A stretch of 64,000 nucleotides of DNA, taken from Rhinolophus ferrumequinum (Eukaryota; Chordata; Mammalia; Chiroptera; Rhinolophidae). Positions 10,869-23,089 of the stretch are shown in pieces; position 1 is the stretch's first letter; each line of letters opens with the position of its first letter. The DNA is taken from contig NC_046300.1 in assembly GCF_004115265.2 (NCBI RefSeq), positions 37,318,788 to 37,382,787 of the forward strand. Direction: 5' to 3'. The notes beneath the pieces were generated by a model. It saw only the letters and a list, made by a program, of their open reading frames with translations, made no database searches and had not been told where the DNA came from. The translations under genes were made by a program, and so were the position numbers.

Positions 10869-12490
10869 CTGCGGGAGCAGGTGCAAATCAGCCCCAGCAG
10901 CAGGGGAAGAGGGATGGCTGTCGCAGCAGGACACCTGGCCCGAGGGTAGCTGGGAAAGAGGAATCAAACCAGCTTCCCAAAAATCTATTTGCCAGAAGCC
11001 CAATTTTGCAAATTTACCAAACTTACCTCCATCCCAAAAAAGTTACCTTTTAGTAAAAAGTTTACAGCAATCTGAAAAGATTTTAACAGCTTTTAAAGAA
11101 TTCATTAAATTGTTTTAAAAAATAAAAAAAGAATTAAAGCAGTGAAAAGGTAAAATAAAAACCCAGAAGGGATCTCACAATGAACTGTATGAGTCATTTT
11201 CAGTGGGGTGTCCGTTAACCACAAATATGAAACTATGAAGGAATAATTTTTGTAAAGTCCTAAAAAATGCTAAAAACTGAACAAGAAAAAGATAAAGTAG
11301 GAAACTATAGGAAAAAAGTCAATATGTATGGTATCTGAGAAACTGGTAAAAGAATCTTAAAATGCATACATGCCTTTGTTCACTAATTCCTTTAATAATA
11401 TTCATTGAGGTCCTACTTACGATACGCCAAGCTCTGTTATAGCTGCTAAAGATATGCCAGTGAACAATGACAAAAATCTCTACTGAGAAGAGATAGACAA
11501 TAAACAAATAAACATATAATATGTTGGGTGTTCATAAGGCCTGTGAAGGAAAAAAAGCTGAATGAGGGAGCTATGAAGGGGGTAGGGTGAAACACAATCT
11601 TGTTTTAGGTTCCAGCAGAAACTTGAATCAAGTGGGTAAGTGAACCATGCGGATATCTTGAGAAGAAGGTTCTAGGTTGAAGGAACAGCTAGAGCAAGGG
11701 CCCTGAGGCAGGAACAGGAGGGAGGCAGTATGGCCAAAAGAGCGTAGTGCAGGTTCACATGGGGCAGATGCTTAAGAGCTCTATGTCCCAGGGCCCACTT
11801 TGTTCCTAAAATCCAACATAGCAAAATGGAGGTGTAGCTTAGAACAGCCCAAACTGCGTTCTGGGGAACATTAGCTCCAAGAAAATATTTACGTCATAAT
11901 GAAAGGGTTTCATGCTCAAATATATTTGGAAAATGCTGGATTGAGTCAAATTAAAATGCTTTAGTTCAGGACTACACAAGAGCCTTTAATCTCCTCATGT
12001 GCATGGTTAGTCTGTGAGAAAAGGATATAGTTAGTATTCAGCATCTCCCAAAACAATTAGAGTGAAGATTTCTTTTTCCTATGAGCAAAATACAACGTAG
12101 GAAATGTTAGTTAAACACCAGAGTGGGGACAGCAGGCCCAGAGCCAGCGTGCTGCGTGTTCCTGTACAGTCCTGGAGCACCCTCTAGCAGGCTAGCACGG
12201 AGAGTCGCAGGGACCTAGGCAGCATGTCCCTTCCACCAGTCCTTCTCCACTGCTAACGCCTGCCTCCCTGACCTACAGCCTGCCATGCCGCTGCCTGGGA
12301 CCACACTAGTCGCCACCTACTTGTTAGGAACCCTGTGCTGGCAACTACAGGTGAAATCTCAATCCAGTGAGTCAATCTACCTCCTCCTGACAGGTCTCAA
12401 ATTTGAGACTTTCATGCTCTTCAGGAGAAGAGATACCGGTAGGTGCAGTGGGATATAGAAGTTACGTGGGGCCAAGAGTGAAATTGACCA

Positions 12491-12538
<48 letters not shown>

Positions 12539-12883
12539 TAGGACTGTCGCTTAATCCAGAAAATGTCTCCAGCTGATAGCAACCAGGAGCCAAGTGTGTC
12601 CTCCACCCAGGAGAGCCACCCAGTCCCCAGGCAAATGAGATGGCGGGCACAGGGGCAGGAGTTTTCCTTTTTTATATATGAATACTGTAGTAGGCTGAAT
12701 AATGGCCACTCAAAGATAATCAGATCCTAAGTCCTGGAACTTGTAAATGTTACCTCGTGGGGAAAGGGTCTTTGCAGATGGAATTCAATTAAGGATTTTG
12801 AGATGAAGATTATCCTGGATTATCCTGATGGGCTCTAAATGCAATCACATGTCCTTTAAAGAGAGGGAGAGGGAGAGGTAGAG

Positions 12884-12919
<36 letters not shown>

Positions 12920-14581
12920 TGGATGTGAAGATGGAGACAGAGGCTGGCGTGACAGGCTCTACAGGAAGGATTCTTCCCTAGAGCTTCCCAGGGAAATGGG
13001 GCCAGGCCCTCACCTTGATATCCACCCAGTGAAAACGATTCTGGACTTCTGGCCTCCAAAACTGTGAGGGAATATATTTCCGTTGTTTTAAGTCACCAAG
13101 TTTGTGGTACGTTGTTACAGCAGCTTTAGGAAACTAACACAAGTGCCTCATGATGGCTTCAATTTTGCCTCTTGGCCTGCAAAACCTGAAGTATTTACTT
13201 TCTGGCCCTTTACAGAGAAAAGTTTGCTGACATTTGGCCTAGCCTCTGATTAGAACTTAGATCGGACTTCATATGGCAGGAAATGGTATTATTTTGAAGT
13301 CAGTTTTTAAATTACTTTTTAAAATAATTTTACTTATACAATTAACATCTCATCACTAAATTCACTCCTCATCCAATCATACTAAAACACCTACTATTAC
13401 TGTGAGTTGTGTATTTTCTTCAGGTCTTTTGCTTCCATATAGATGTGGGGTTGGGGGGTTGCACAGCTAAAATGATTATAATTACATTATAATATAAGAA
13501 TATTTAATTTCATCTTGAGTCTTCATAAGATGCCAGAGATAAAGCCAGCATAATGGAATTACTGAGTGGCTATATTGTAATGTCCTTATGCATTACCTGA
13601 TTATGAGTCCTCTGTGAGAGAAATATTTAATTGAAACATTATTTCCTTATTATGCTATGTTACTATGATAAAGATTACACACCTCCTAAGAGCTCCAGGA
13701 GTGTCTTGATCATATCTTAATATACCCCAATCTCATATAGCCACATTCCACCTGATCTTCATGGGCTTTCTGTTTACATAATTTTCAAGTTAAATGTTCC
13801 CCCTCAGGTGCAAAAAAACAAAAGAAAGAAAAGTTTAAGATAGATGGGTTTAACTCTCGGTGAAAAATAAGGGGTTTGTACACCTAGAAAAGATACAGCA
13901 ACTCATTCGGTTAAAAGTAGACTCAAAAGTATATGGGATCCTCAGGTAGAAGGCTGGAAGCAAAAGCTTATAGATAAGCTTAAGTCTCTCCTGTTTACTT
14001 GAATCAGGACTCAACACAATAGAAAGAAGTCCAGGCAAGAGTCAAAGGAACTGGGTTCTAGTCCCATCTCCAACACTGAGTCCTTACCCCCAGCTATAAA
14101 ACGAGTAGGTTGGAATCGTTTTCTGTCGTCCCTCCCCACACTGGCAGTCTAAGATTCTCTGAACACTTACCTGAGTGTACCATGAAAACAATGGTGTGTC
14201 TTCAAACAGCTTTGTCATATTCAAAGGGAAGAGGAAAACATTGTCTATTGCTGAAAGGAGGGAAAAGGCTGGGTAAGTGGAGTTTGGGGGCGGCTGCATG
14301 GAATTGCTGAGACCCTTCATAAAGAACGCCACAGGCTGCTCAGGATAAATCTTGGCAGCAGACTCCACAGCACAGGAGACCAGTGGGGGTGGCTCCATTC
14401 TCTCAGAGGTCTCTATGAACACAATGCTGCGTCCCTTGCCCAGGAGGCCCTCTGGCCCCTGCTGGGACTTGTAGGGAGGCAGGCAGGAGAAGTGGCAGCT
14501 GAACTTCGTGGTGAGCCGGTAGAGGAAGCCACAGGAAAGCAGCAGGATGACCGACAAGGAGAGCTGGAGCTCCTTCAGCAT
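10254..14581 (-). CDS. A4GNT: Alpha-1,4-N-acetylglucosaminyltransferase, spliced from 2 coding exons
   Basis: CDS = complement of 14171-14581 joined to 10254-10868, 342 codons including the stop, 341 residues against 340 in human. It is a Golgi type II membrane enzyme that adds alpha-1,4-linked GlcNAc to core-2 O-glycans of gastric gland mucins. Visible parts are a short cytoplasmic tail, a membrane segment at about residues 7-23 (LSLSVILLLSCGFLY), a stem, and the catalytic domain. The DXD motif is in GGIYMDTD (Asp168, Asp170), the nucleotide-sugar and metal site of the glycosyltransferase sugar-binding DXD family. The C-terminal part (SYALHLWNYMNQEGR, HCPRTY) matches the alpha-1,4-glycosyltransferase conserved region. 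The donor is CAG|GTAAGT and the acceptor is CCCGCAG|ATC, phase 0. The start at 14581 gives the family N-terminus. No disruption was seen. Upstream 5' UTR exons were not identified, although AG acceptors lie a few bases before the start at about 14597-14602. Confidence 0.96.
11380..11765 (+). repeat. Ancient repeat of the CR1/L2-like group
   Basis: It contains AACAATGACAAAAATCTCTA, an 'AATAAACAAATAAACATATA' block and GGGCCCTGAGGCAGGAACAG, phrases recurring in a widespread old mammalian interspersed repeat. The exact family is uncertain. Related copies are seen near 33.9, 50.7, 55.7 and 57.5 kb. Confidence 0.5.
12494..12535. repeat. (CA)n microsatellite
   Basis: Uninterrupted run of about 21 AC units. 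Confidence 0.97.
12686..13141 (+). mobile_element. MLT1-type solo LTR fossil (ERVL-MaLR)
   Basis: It begins TGTAGTAGGCTGAATAATGG and ends TTAGGAAACTAACACA, with GGGTCTTTGCAGATGGAATT, TTATCCTGGATTATCC and GACTTCTGGCCTCCAAAACT in the order expected of MLT1A-like LTRs. A CA microsatellite has grown inside it at 12886-12917. It is a solo LTR with no internal region beside it, and of placental-mammal age. Confidence 0.88.
12886..12917. repeat. (CA)n microsatellite inside the MLT1 LTR
   Basis: About 16 CA units at the position where MLT1 LTRs carry a short CA-rich stretch. Confidence 0.95.
14171..14581 (-). CDS. A4GNT: A4GNT coding exon 1 (first coding)
   Basis: It encodes residues 1-137 from MLKELQLSLS to FSWYTQ, 411 bases, ending in phase 0 before GTAAGT. 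It covers the cytoplasmic tail, membrane anchor, stem and start of the catalytic domain (IVFIETSERMEPP). Confidence 0.95.
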
Positions 14582-14739
14582 GTCTACTTCTCTCTCCTAG
14601 CTGCTCCTTCAAATCAACACAATTAATTAAAAATTAGATTCACAAAACCAGATGAAGATAGCACACAATAAAATAATGCAAAAAATGTCACTTCTAAGCT
14701 TAGATTGTTAAAATCCTAAATAAAATATGACCCAGTCCC

Positions 14740-15260
14740 GCACTATTAAAAAGAAAAATGCATTAACTAGGGTTTAACTGAGGAATTTAAGGGTGGTACG
14801 AAAGAGGAAAATAATAAATTCGTTAATAGGAAAACTATTGGTAAAATGCATTATCTTAGCAGATTGAAGAAGAAATGCTGTATGATCATTTTGTTTCCAT
14901 AGATGTCAAGAACAGGATGAAATTTGACATTCACTCATAATTTTTAAAAAAACACAAGGAAACTTTCTTAAACTGACCAACGATGTCTACCAGAACATAG
15001 AGCAATCATCACACTTAATATGAAGCATTTGAAACATCCCCATTAAGACCAGGAATATGATATAGATGTTTATTATCAGTTACTCTTCAACATCATTCTG
15101 CTAAGTCTAACCAAGGCAATGAAACAAGAGAGAAGAATTTCTACTATGAATATTAGAAAGAAAGAGGCAAAAATATCACTAGTTGTAGAAAATATGATTG
15201 CTTAGAAAATATCACTAGTTGTAGAAATTGCGAAATCTAATAGAACTAAGAAGGAAATTC
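14740..15260 (+). mobile_element. LINE-1 ORF2 fragment
   Basis: It contains text of the L1 ORF2 reverse-transcriptase region, e.g. TTCTGCTAAGTCTAACCAAG followed by a purine-rich AAACAAGAGAGAAGAA block. Part of it (about 15174-15230) carries a short direct duplication of AAAATATCACTAGTTGTAG. Decayed. Confidence 0.55.
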
Positions 15261-15261
15261 A

Positions 15262-15385
15262 CCAAGGAAGCAACCTGCAGGCTAGAGTTAAATAATTTGC
15301 CAAGATCACACCATTAGCAGAGCCATGACTCTAACATGCCACCAAAGCCCAGGCTGAGAACTGTTACCTGCAATACCTCCTTCTC
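15262..15385 (-). repeat. MIR-like SINE fragment, reverse orientation
   Basis: GTTAAATAATTTGCCAAGAT, CACACCATTAGCAGAGCCAT and CCAAAGCCCAGGCT follow a reverse MIR. Confidence 0.6.
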
Positions 15386-16860
15386 CATTAAGTGTTAGTT
15401 CTAACCCTAACTCACTTCAGGAGAGCAGAGATCTCATTTCTTCTGGTGGTCTATTTTTCATATTCCATATAACTTTTTTAGAAAATGCAAAACCAGTGAA
15501 TCACAGCTTACCTTCTAGCCAGGAACTTGCAGTTAGCCAATATCTGAGGTCTTAGCAATGACAAGTCTTTCCTGCTATACTTTCTGATAAATCACCATCT
15601 AATCTTCCAATTCAGCAACACTGGGGGAAAGTAAATCATTGGCAGAAGATTAAGAACACAAGAAGTTCCCAGGAAGTTCCTCCCTTTACTAAGTTCCCCC
15701 AAACACAGAGACCTGGGGACAACAAAGGGCTCACATGATTTTTCAGGTAACCCACACATTCATCCTGCCTATTTGTGGATCTATCAGGAGGGCTTATAGG
15801 GTGACAATTTCAACTGGAGAAAACTGTATTTAAGGCTGGAGCCAAAAGACAGTGTGTCTGAGCAGTTGAGTTTCAATCAAAATAATGGACAGAGACTTGG
15901 GAAAATTTCTTCACCAGACAACCCTGTTCTTTGGTCCAAACTTTGCAAAGGTTTGATTAGAAGAAAAGAAAATCTATCACCATAAATAAACAATGGACAA
16001 CCCCAGTAGTCCAAGGCCCTGAGATTTGGAACAAGAATTGATTTTCCAATTTCAGTCCCAGCAGCTTCAGGAAGAGTCCTTTTGCTCTGAGGTCCTCCTC
16101 GTGGGTCATACTTTCCTCCCAGTCTCACAAGGTCAAGTTTATTGCCCTCCACTGATGTGGCAATCCCCACATGTCCCAAGATAGTGTCATTCTGCTGTGT
16201 TCTACTCTCCAGTGTCCCTGACATGAGTACTTAGTAATACTCTTTGGAGCCATTCTCACTCAGGGAGTCACCTATCTTCAGTCCAGAACCTTCTCTCAGC
16301 CATAAACAGATATCTACAGTTCCCCTGGACACTCTGGTGTGAGCAGGGAGGTTCCCTCCTTAACAAGCTAGATCCTGACATAGCAGGTCCTACATTAAGG
16401 GAGGTAAAGCTGTCCCACTAGTCGATGGCTTCTTCCTTTTTTTCCTGTGCCCAAGGCTCCCCAGGAATGGCACCTTGGGTCAGCACACACACCTTTTCCT
16501 TTTGGAGCTGAATTTCTTCTCTGGACCTCATCAATCCTAGGTTCAGCCTGCCTTGGTATCCTTCCAAAGTTCCCTGGCATTGGAGAGACGGGTTGTTTTT
16601 TCCATTCAGTGACGGAGGAGAAGAGAGCAGAGCTCCTGCTCCCCTCTCTGGGGGAACTAGACGGCTCCATTCATGGGAGTGATACATTCCTAGTGCCTGT
16701 GTTTCAGGTGGGTCATATATTCTAGTGCCTTCCAACTGTTTGCGGAATGGCCAAAACCATGGTCAAGTGTTCAAGGGAGAGAGCGGTGAAGTAATTGGTG
16801 GTCTTTGTCACAGGGATGAAAGTGAGCGTTAGTGATGCAAAAAATAGGACATGACCAAGA
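15386..16860. other. Intergenic stretch with two unexplained minus-strand ORFs
   Basis: Two minus-strand open frames, 15877-16224 (115 codons) and 16418-16735 (105 codons), have balanced composition, but I recognise no family for either and no splice structure linking them. An AATAAA-like signal follows within the downstream one. This region is upstream of A4GNT and may include its undetected 5' UTR exon, or may be an old unclassified repeat. Confidence 0.3.
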
Positions 16861-16869
16861 ACTAAGTAG

Positions 16870-17025
16870 AGGAAATGATGGAAAGAGCACTGAGCTTGGA
16901 GTCATGCCTCCACCCTCCATAGGCTGAGGATACCAGGACAAGTCCCTAAACTGCTCGTATGGAAAATAACTTACCTCAGGTTCATTGTGAGGATGGAAGG
17001 GCTCTGTAAACCAAAGAAGCAGCCC
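16870..17025 (+). repeat. MIR SINE, forward orientation
   Basis: GGAAAGAGCACTGAGCTTGG, GGAGTCATGCCTCC, AAGTCCCTAAACTGCTC and TTCATTGTGAGGATGGAAGG follow the forward MIR order. Confidence 0.7.
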
Positions 17026-19278
17026 TCACTTTTTACTAAGGAAAAGAGGAGAAACATAGAATACTATTACTATAGATGGTGTTTGGACTTCTTGATGACA
17101 AACATGTTGTCGTTGTTATTGTTATTTTTATTTTCAAATTAGTGAAATCTGTTTCTCAGTGAACATTCCAGAAGGAAAGCCTCAGCCCTGTATGAGATTT
17201 GATAAGATGTGTGCAGCAGCCAGCAGTCAGTCACTGGTACCTGGGACCTTTTCAGAATCACAGCCTAATATCCTTTCTGAGTCTTCCTGAGGAGGCCTCC
17301 TGCCATCTGAGCCACTTCCAGGAACGTCCCAGGGCCCCCAGATCCATCCCTTCAGCCTTCCCTCTGATGTGGACGGCAGAACTGCCATCCCTCCCTCCTA
17401 CTCCCCTGTTTGCCTTATCTGGCCTGTACCACCCTAACTTTCTGTCTGTGTGAGCAGGTGCCACAGCAGCAGCTCCTCACCTGGACTCCACAGATCCCTA
17501 GAGGCTCCAAGGATGGGTGTCAGGAAACCCTGTATCCTGGGACCACAGCTTGCATCAGTCCCTTTATCGTGGGGGCCACTTATTCACAGCTTCTCCTACA
17601 TATCAGCTGCCCTGAAGACTGTCCCTTCTCTTTGGCCCTCGTGACGTTAACTCTGTTCAAAATTATTCCAAATGTCTTCATCACACAGTTGCAGGGTTTC
17701 TCCAACCAGACAGGCAAACCCTAGGAACCCCAGTGTAGATATCTGAGTAGAGATGTACAAAGAGACAATTTATCTTAGAGCAATGGGTGGGTCTGAATAC
17801 ACTGATGACAGTCACATATGCATCCTGATATTGTCTACTTTCCTAGGAGTTCCTGCCTTCTGTGAGCGAGTTCCTGCTTCCTCCATTATAACGTAAGCCA
17901 GACTTGGTCAATCCAGTAGCCTACGGAGCATGGGTAATTGTTGCTGATGAGACCTTAGGAAATGTACATTGATGTAGCCCCAAACAAATGAACAGGATGG
18001 GAAATAAAACTCGGAATCCAATGTTCTTTTTATTTTACAATACTGTTCTTTGGATGTTTGGAGCTAGTGTAAAGAAAAGGCAATAGAGGCAAGAAAACCA
18101 TGGAACCAGAGCAGAGATTTCCCCACGTCTCCAGCCCTGCAGTTAACCTCAGATAACCTCAATTGGAAATAGTTCAATGTTTGGGCCCACACTCCCTCTG
18201 TTATAAAGGACCCACTGTATCAAGAAGGAAAAGTTAAAGGAATTTTCAACAATAAATGTTTGTTGACCTTAATTATACGTGAAAATCGCACCTTTTAATT
18301 CTGTAACTTCTTTGAACTCCAATTTATTGCAAGAAGGAAATATTCAAGCCAACAATACTTGTCTTATTTACTTTGGAGCCCTTGGAACCACAGTTCCGGT
18401 TTTTAACATATTTGTTAAGCAAGTGAGACTGATAAACTTGTTAAAGCATTCAGCTATTAGTGCAAAAACAATACCCAAAGTGATACCTTATCAACATCGC
18501 CAATTCCTTTCACCACTGTTCTGAAGCTGGAACAAAGACTGGAGACCTGCGCTTACATGAATGGAGATGAGATAGCTGGACAGAGGCAGTTCATTCAGAG
18601 TGAGAGGTAATCCATAGCCTAACACTTGGGAACCCGTAGTACAATAACTGAAGCCCATCGAGGAGTGACATTTCGACATTAATTCCTGAAAACCAATTTT
18701 TTTCTTTTACTGAAAATCAGTGAGTTCCTGCCACATAAGATCCTCTTGTCCCATGGCTAAATTTTAAACTGTTCTGCATCTCTAAGAAAATGGTCTAGCC
18801 TTGTGTTTCCGGCAATAGCTCAGCCATACCAGTCAAACATGCTCCTGTTTACAAGACCTTACATAGCTGTCAAGAATGCGTTTCTGAGTTTGTTCTGGAA
18901 ATTACTATGTTCACACATGTCATTTTCCCCCTTTTTAAATTTACTTGCAGATAAATGAAGGGATGGAGCGTAAGGGCAGGGAGATAAGGGAAACTAATTG
19001 TTCTCAGTGAAGCAATTGTACCCCAGACAACCCCCGTTCAGGCTGAAGAACAGGGGCGGCAAGAAACCTACAGAAAGCAGTAGTGCCAGTCTGAGAGTGG
19101 AAGGCTGCTCGAAGGAGCTTTGTTTCTAAGTCTGTAAGTCAGAGCTTAGTTTCTTCTTTCTAAAAGGAATTGGAAACATCTTAGAGCCACCCTGTGCCAA
19201 GTGTCCATGTGGCAGGGGACCTTTATGAAGACTGAGTGGCTGTGAGAATGAGCACTACCCAATATGGCTGAAAAAAAC
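17026..19278. other. Intergenic stretch, nothing firm recognised
   Basis: The sequence is unique-looking with moderate base composition. Several plus-strand ORFs of up to 104 codons at 17199-17724 have no recognisable product and no splice context. No RNA gene or sharp-edged repeat was seen. Confidence 0.35.
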
Positions 19279-19654
19279 TGTTATGAACTGAATGTGTCCC
19301 CTCACCCTCACCACCACCACCAAAATTCCTATGGTAAAGTCCTAACCCCTGATGTACTGGTGTTTGGAGATGAGGACTTTTGGAGGTAATTAGGTTTAAA
19401 TAAGGTCATGAAGGTGGGATTCTTACAAGAAGAGGAAGACAGAGAGATCCGTCTCCAGGAGCATTCACTAAGGAAAGATCATGTGAGAACACAGTAGGAA
19501 GGAGGCTGTCTATAAACCAAGAAGAGGGTCTTCTCCAGAAACCTAATCTTCATCTTGATTTTGAACTTCCCGTCTCCAGAATTGTGAGCAATCAATGTCT
19601 GCTGATGAAGCCACCAGTCTGCAATATTTTGTTATAGCAGCTCTAACTAAGACA
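19279..19654 (+). mobile_element. MaLR-type solo LTR fossil (MST/MLT1-like)
   Basis: It begins TGTTATGAACTGAATGTGTC and ends CTCTAACTAAGACA. Inside are AAATTCCTATGGTAAAGTCC, TTACAAGAAGAGGAAGACAG, GATCATGTGAGAACACAG and CGTCTCCAGAATTGTGAG, the order of MaLR LTRs. A solo, diverged LTR in forward orientation. Confidence 0.8.
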
Positions 19655-20029
19655 GAAGCTCCACAGAAAGCTTCTTCTCTTTAATCTCCTTCCACATGTC
19701 TTCACGAGAACCTGCTTTTGAGCAATGGGTGAGGTTGAAGTTGCTCTTAAAATTTAGAGAATTGAGACCGGGTCTTCAGTGGGGAGAGGGCCACTTCATC
19801 TGCAACAGAAACGTGTAACAGGTGGGAGTGTCCTCCTTGCCTGAGACCTCTCTGCTTTCCCTTCCACACACCCCGCAGTGTGTCCTCTTGTTATGCCTTT
19901 TCTCTTCCAAAGAGGTCCCCCATCTCCCTTATCTCGATGCCTGTCAATCACATGCACCCAGTACCCAATCAGAAATCAGGGAGTCATTCTTAACTCTCCT
20001 TCCCCTCATGTACAAGCTATGCTAGTTCA

Positions 20030-21720
20030 GGTCCTTCAAGAAGCAGACACCAAAGCGAGATTGACTGTGCAAGGAAATGCCTGTGTGAGAGAAACTTGGA
20101 AAGGAGCTGTGTAAGGCAAGGCAACTGTCAAATCACAGAGAGAAGCTTGGGCGGAAGTGTCCCAGGCTGCCTTGCGAAAGGCTATCCTTGTCTAAGGCAG
20201 GTTCGGGAAAGCCATCAGGGAGTCCTCACACCAAAGTCAGCCACTAGAGGAGTCCTGTGTCTCCCCAGAGCAGGTCTACCTCAGTGTTCTTGCCACACAC
20301 AGTCATTGCTGTGTGTGGAGAAGACTGTGGGAGGAGTAGCCTCGGCACAACTCAGCAGCAGCTGGGACCTTTGGTCAGTTATGCTCCCTCCAGTTGGAGG
20401 TCCATAAGGCATATTCTTATGGCTGCCACAGTGCACCCCTGGAGCTAACAGATCTACTTCTCCACATAGTTTTGGGGGAAAGTTCTCCCATGGTTCCCAT
20501 TGGCCCTTCTTCCAAAGGGAAAACTAATAAAGGAGGTTAGAGGGATGAAATACAGCACCTGTCACTGTAGTTGACCGCAGGCCTGCAACTCATCTGCTCC
20601 GTCCTCCAATATCCTTTTGGAATTCCCTTCACCCTCAGAAGTCACCTCATCAAGTGTCGGTAGCGTAGCTGGTTGTACAACTCACCTCCCTGCAGTGCCT
20701 GAACCCTTGATAGTTATACCCTTTCTCAAGTCAGGGTTGCTGCACAGGTCTGTTCATAGTTGTAAGGGGGCAAGAGAGTTCCAGGAGGCCCCAAGGTGGA
20801 TCTCTTAGGTTCTCATATTCCTCTCAGCTGCTATTATGTAAAAGCAGCCTGACCTCCTCCTGCTGAGCGGGGTCAATTACTTGCTGGTCCCTGGGCACAA
20901 GAAGTCTGACATGCCTTGCACTGGATCCCTTGCAATAGTACCTGGTGAGAAACTACTCTTTTTGGGATCAGAACCTCCAACACTGAAGAGCTCAGATTTG
21001 TAGGGACAGAGGCACAAAATCCTCCAACAAGTCATTATAAGTGGTGGTCAGTGGGGTCACTCCTATTTATACTCCTTGATTCCTGAATCCATGTACTCGT
21101 CCTGTTGAGAACAGAACACCCTATACTGGCCCTGAACTGATATATCGTTACATAAAGGATGATATTCCATTCTTTCAATGTTTTCTCCAAGCTAGCACTT
21201 TAGCTGTGCCTTTAGAAGGCCATTCCAGAAAAGTGAATGGTGCAATATGTCATATAACTAGTAGATCCCATGGTCACGGGCCCACTTCTGTACCCCTCTC
21301 ACTCTAGTGATTCCCCTGGTCAAATGCTGTGCTATGTGAGTCCATGTCTGTGGGTCAATCATTCCATGACCCCGAACGGTACTGTTGCTGAGGTTTTGCA
21401 GGCAGGAAAGGCAAACTCATACCTGGAATATTCATTCCTGTGGGAATGAACCATTGGCTCTTCCAATGGAAGGGGCCTGATGTAGTCAACCAACTGGGCA
21501 CCAAGTAGCCAGTTGTTCTCCTCAAGAAATAGTCATATCAAGGATTCAATGTTGATCTCTGTTGCTGACAAGTTGGATATTCAGAGGCAGCAATAGCTAG
21601 ATCCATATTCAGAAGTGGGAGTCTATGCTGATGGACCAATTCATGGCCTCTATCTTTACCACCATAGCCCATCGTGGCAGTTCTGGGCTGGTGACCAATT
21701 GCTAGACTGTTAGCAGGGCA
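20030..21720 (-). mobile_element. ERVL-related internal region fossil (pol/integrase part)
   Basis: Read on the minus strand, the right part resembles the integrase zinc-binding and core segment of ERV-L elements: an LPLLNMDLAIAASEYPTCQQ-like block near 21560-21640, followed by text resembling the integrase core. It is heavily decayed with many breaks and is not a coding gene. The nearby LTR at 19,279 lies in the opposite orientation and is probably unrelated. Edges are approximate. Confidence 0.65.
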
Positions 21721-21724
21721 CCAG

Positions 21725-22075
21725 TGTTCCTGTGAGGTATCTCACTGTTGCTTTAATTTGCACCTCTCTGGTAACTAATAAATTTGAACATTTCTTCACA
21801 TATTAGTTGTCTGTTTTTCTCATCTGTAAATTGCTTTTCATGTGCTTTGCTCATTTTTCTGTTGGGTTCTCTGCCTTTTTCTTACAAATCTAAAAACCCT
21901 TTATAGAATCTAGATATTAGTCTTGTGTTGGTTTTAAACACTGCAACTATCTTTTCCCAATATGTCATTTGGATTAATTTGTCTTTGGTGCCCTCTTATT
22001 TTGTTAAATGATTTGTGTTTTGGGGATCTTTTTAAAGAAGACCTTCTTTACTCCTAAGTCACAAAAACAGTCCCC
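21725..22075 (-). mobile_element. LINE-1 fragment, reverse orientation
   Basis: It contains CTCTGGTAACTAATAAATTT, TTGCTTTTCATGTGCTTTGC and TCTAGATATTAGTCTTGTGT, typical of the reverse complement of the L1 ORF2 3' part. Confidence 0.75.
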
Positions 22076-22539
22076 TACATTTTTTCTTTATAATTTCATA
22101 GAGGTTAAGTAAAACACCAGTAGTCCTGAATTTGAAATAGAAGTACCACTATAAACTCCTGAGGTATTTTGTTGTGTCTGTACACTTTTCCTAGCTCTGT
22201 GCACTGAAGAATCATAGAAACAATGACTAATCCAGTAGCAATTAGCAAACTTTATACCCAGATTGTGGTCTTAAAGTACTGTGTCTCACTAAGAGAAACA
22301 AAGGCTTTTGGGGAGAAATGGTTCATTCCAGGCCTGAGAAAGAAAAACTAAAGATGAATCTGAAATATATTTTCACAACAGATAGTAAAAAAGCTACTAG
22401 GGTTGTGTCAAAATAATTCGGGAACCAACTTGAAGGGTTTTCTACTGAACAAAAAAAGGACACTCTTAGCTTTAAAAGGTATACTAAATGCAACTGATTG
22501 AAACTCTTCAAATATGTTTAAATCTGTAGGTTCAGAATG

Positions 22540-22880
22540 ATAATTTTTTATTTTTTTAAATAATTTTTTTATTTTTCAGTTATAGTTGACACACAGTGTT
22601 ATATTAGTTTCACGTATATAACAAAGTGATTAGCCATTTATATAACTTGTGAAGTGATCACCCCAATAAGTCTAGCACCCATCTGACACCATGCATAATT
22701 ATTACAATATTATTGACTATATTCCCTATGCTGTATTTTACATCCCTCGACTGTTTTTGTAACTGGCAATTTGTACTTCTTAATCCCTTTCCCTTTTCAC
22801 CCAGTCCCCTACCTCCTCCCCCGCATCTGGCAACCATCAAAATGATCTCTGTATCTATGAGTTTGTTTCTGTGTCTGTGC
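22540..22880 (-). mobile_element. LINE-1 3' UTR fragment, reverse orientation
   Basis: A T-rich head is followed by TATAGTTGACACACAGTGTT, ATATTAGTTTCACGTATATA, TGTAACTGGCAATTTGTACT and a C-rich segment, the reverse complement of an old L1 3' UTR. Confidence 0.8.
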
Positions 22881-23089
22881 CTCCTGATGAAGGGATACAG
22901 CACCACCAATGGTCTCTTGGATATTACCTAAGTCTGATAAAGCATCTAAGTCTGATACAGAGAGTGGGGAATGTGTTGAACTGCACCAAGAGTAAAATCC
23001 AGACTGTGGGAAACTATACATCAAAAGACCTGGTATCTTCATTTGAAAAAGTATAAAGAAAAGAAAAACAATGGAAATGAATCCTGAAG

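Larger units (their letters stand above)
10869..14170 (-). other. A4GNT: A4GNT intron between the two coding exons
   Basis: GT-AG intron of about 3.3 kb holding an ancient CR1/L2-like repeat (11380-11760), two CA microsatellites, an MLT1 LTR and a MIR-like fragment. No other coding sequence was recognised. Confidence 0.9.

Noticed and set aside
10869-11003. Upstream extension of the last A4GNT exon as a separate start
   Set aside because: The residues before INTSAERNW do not match the family, and a consensus acceptor (CCCGCAG) lies at the boundary.
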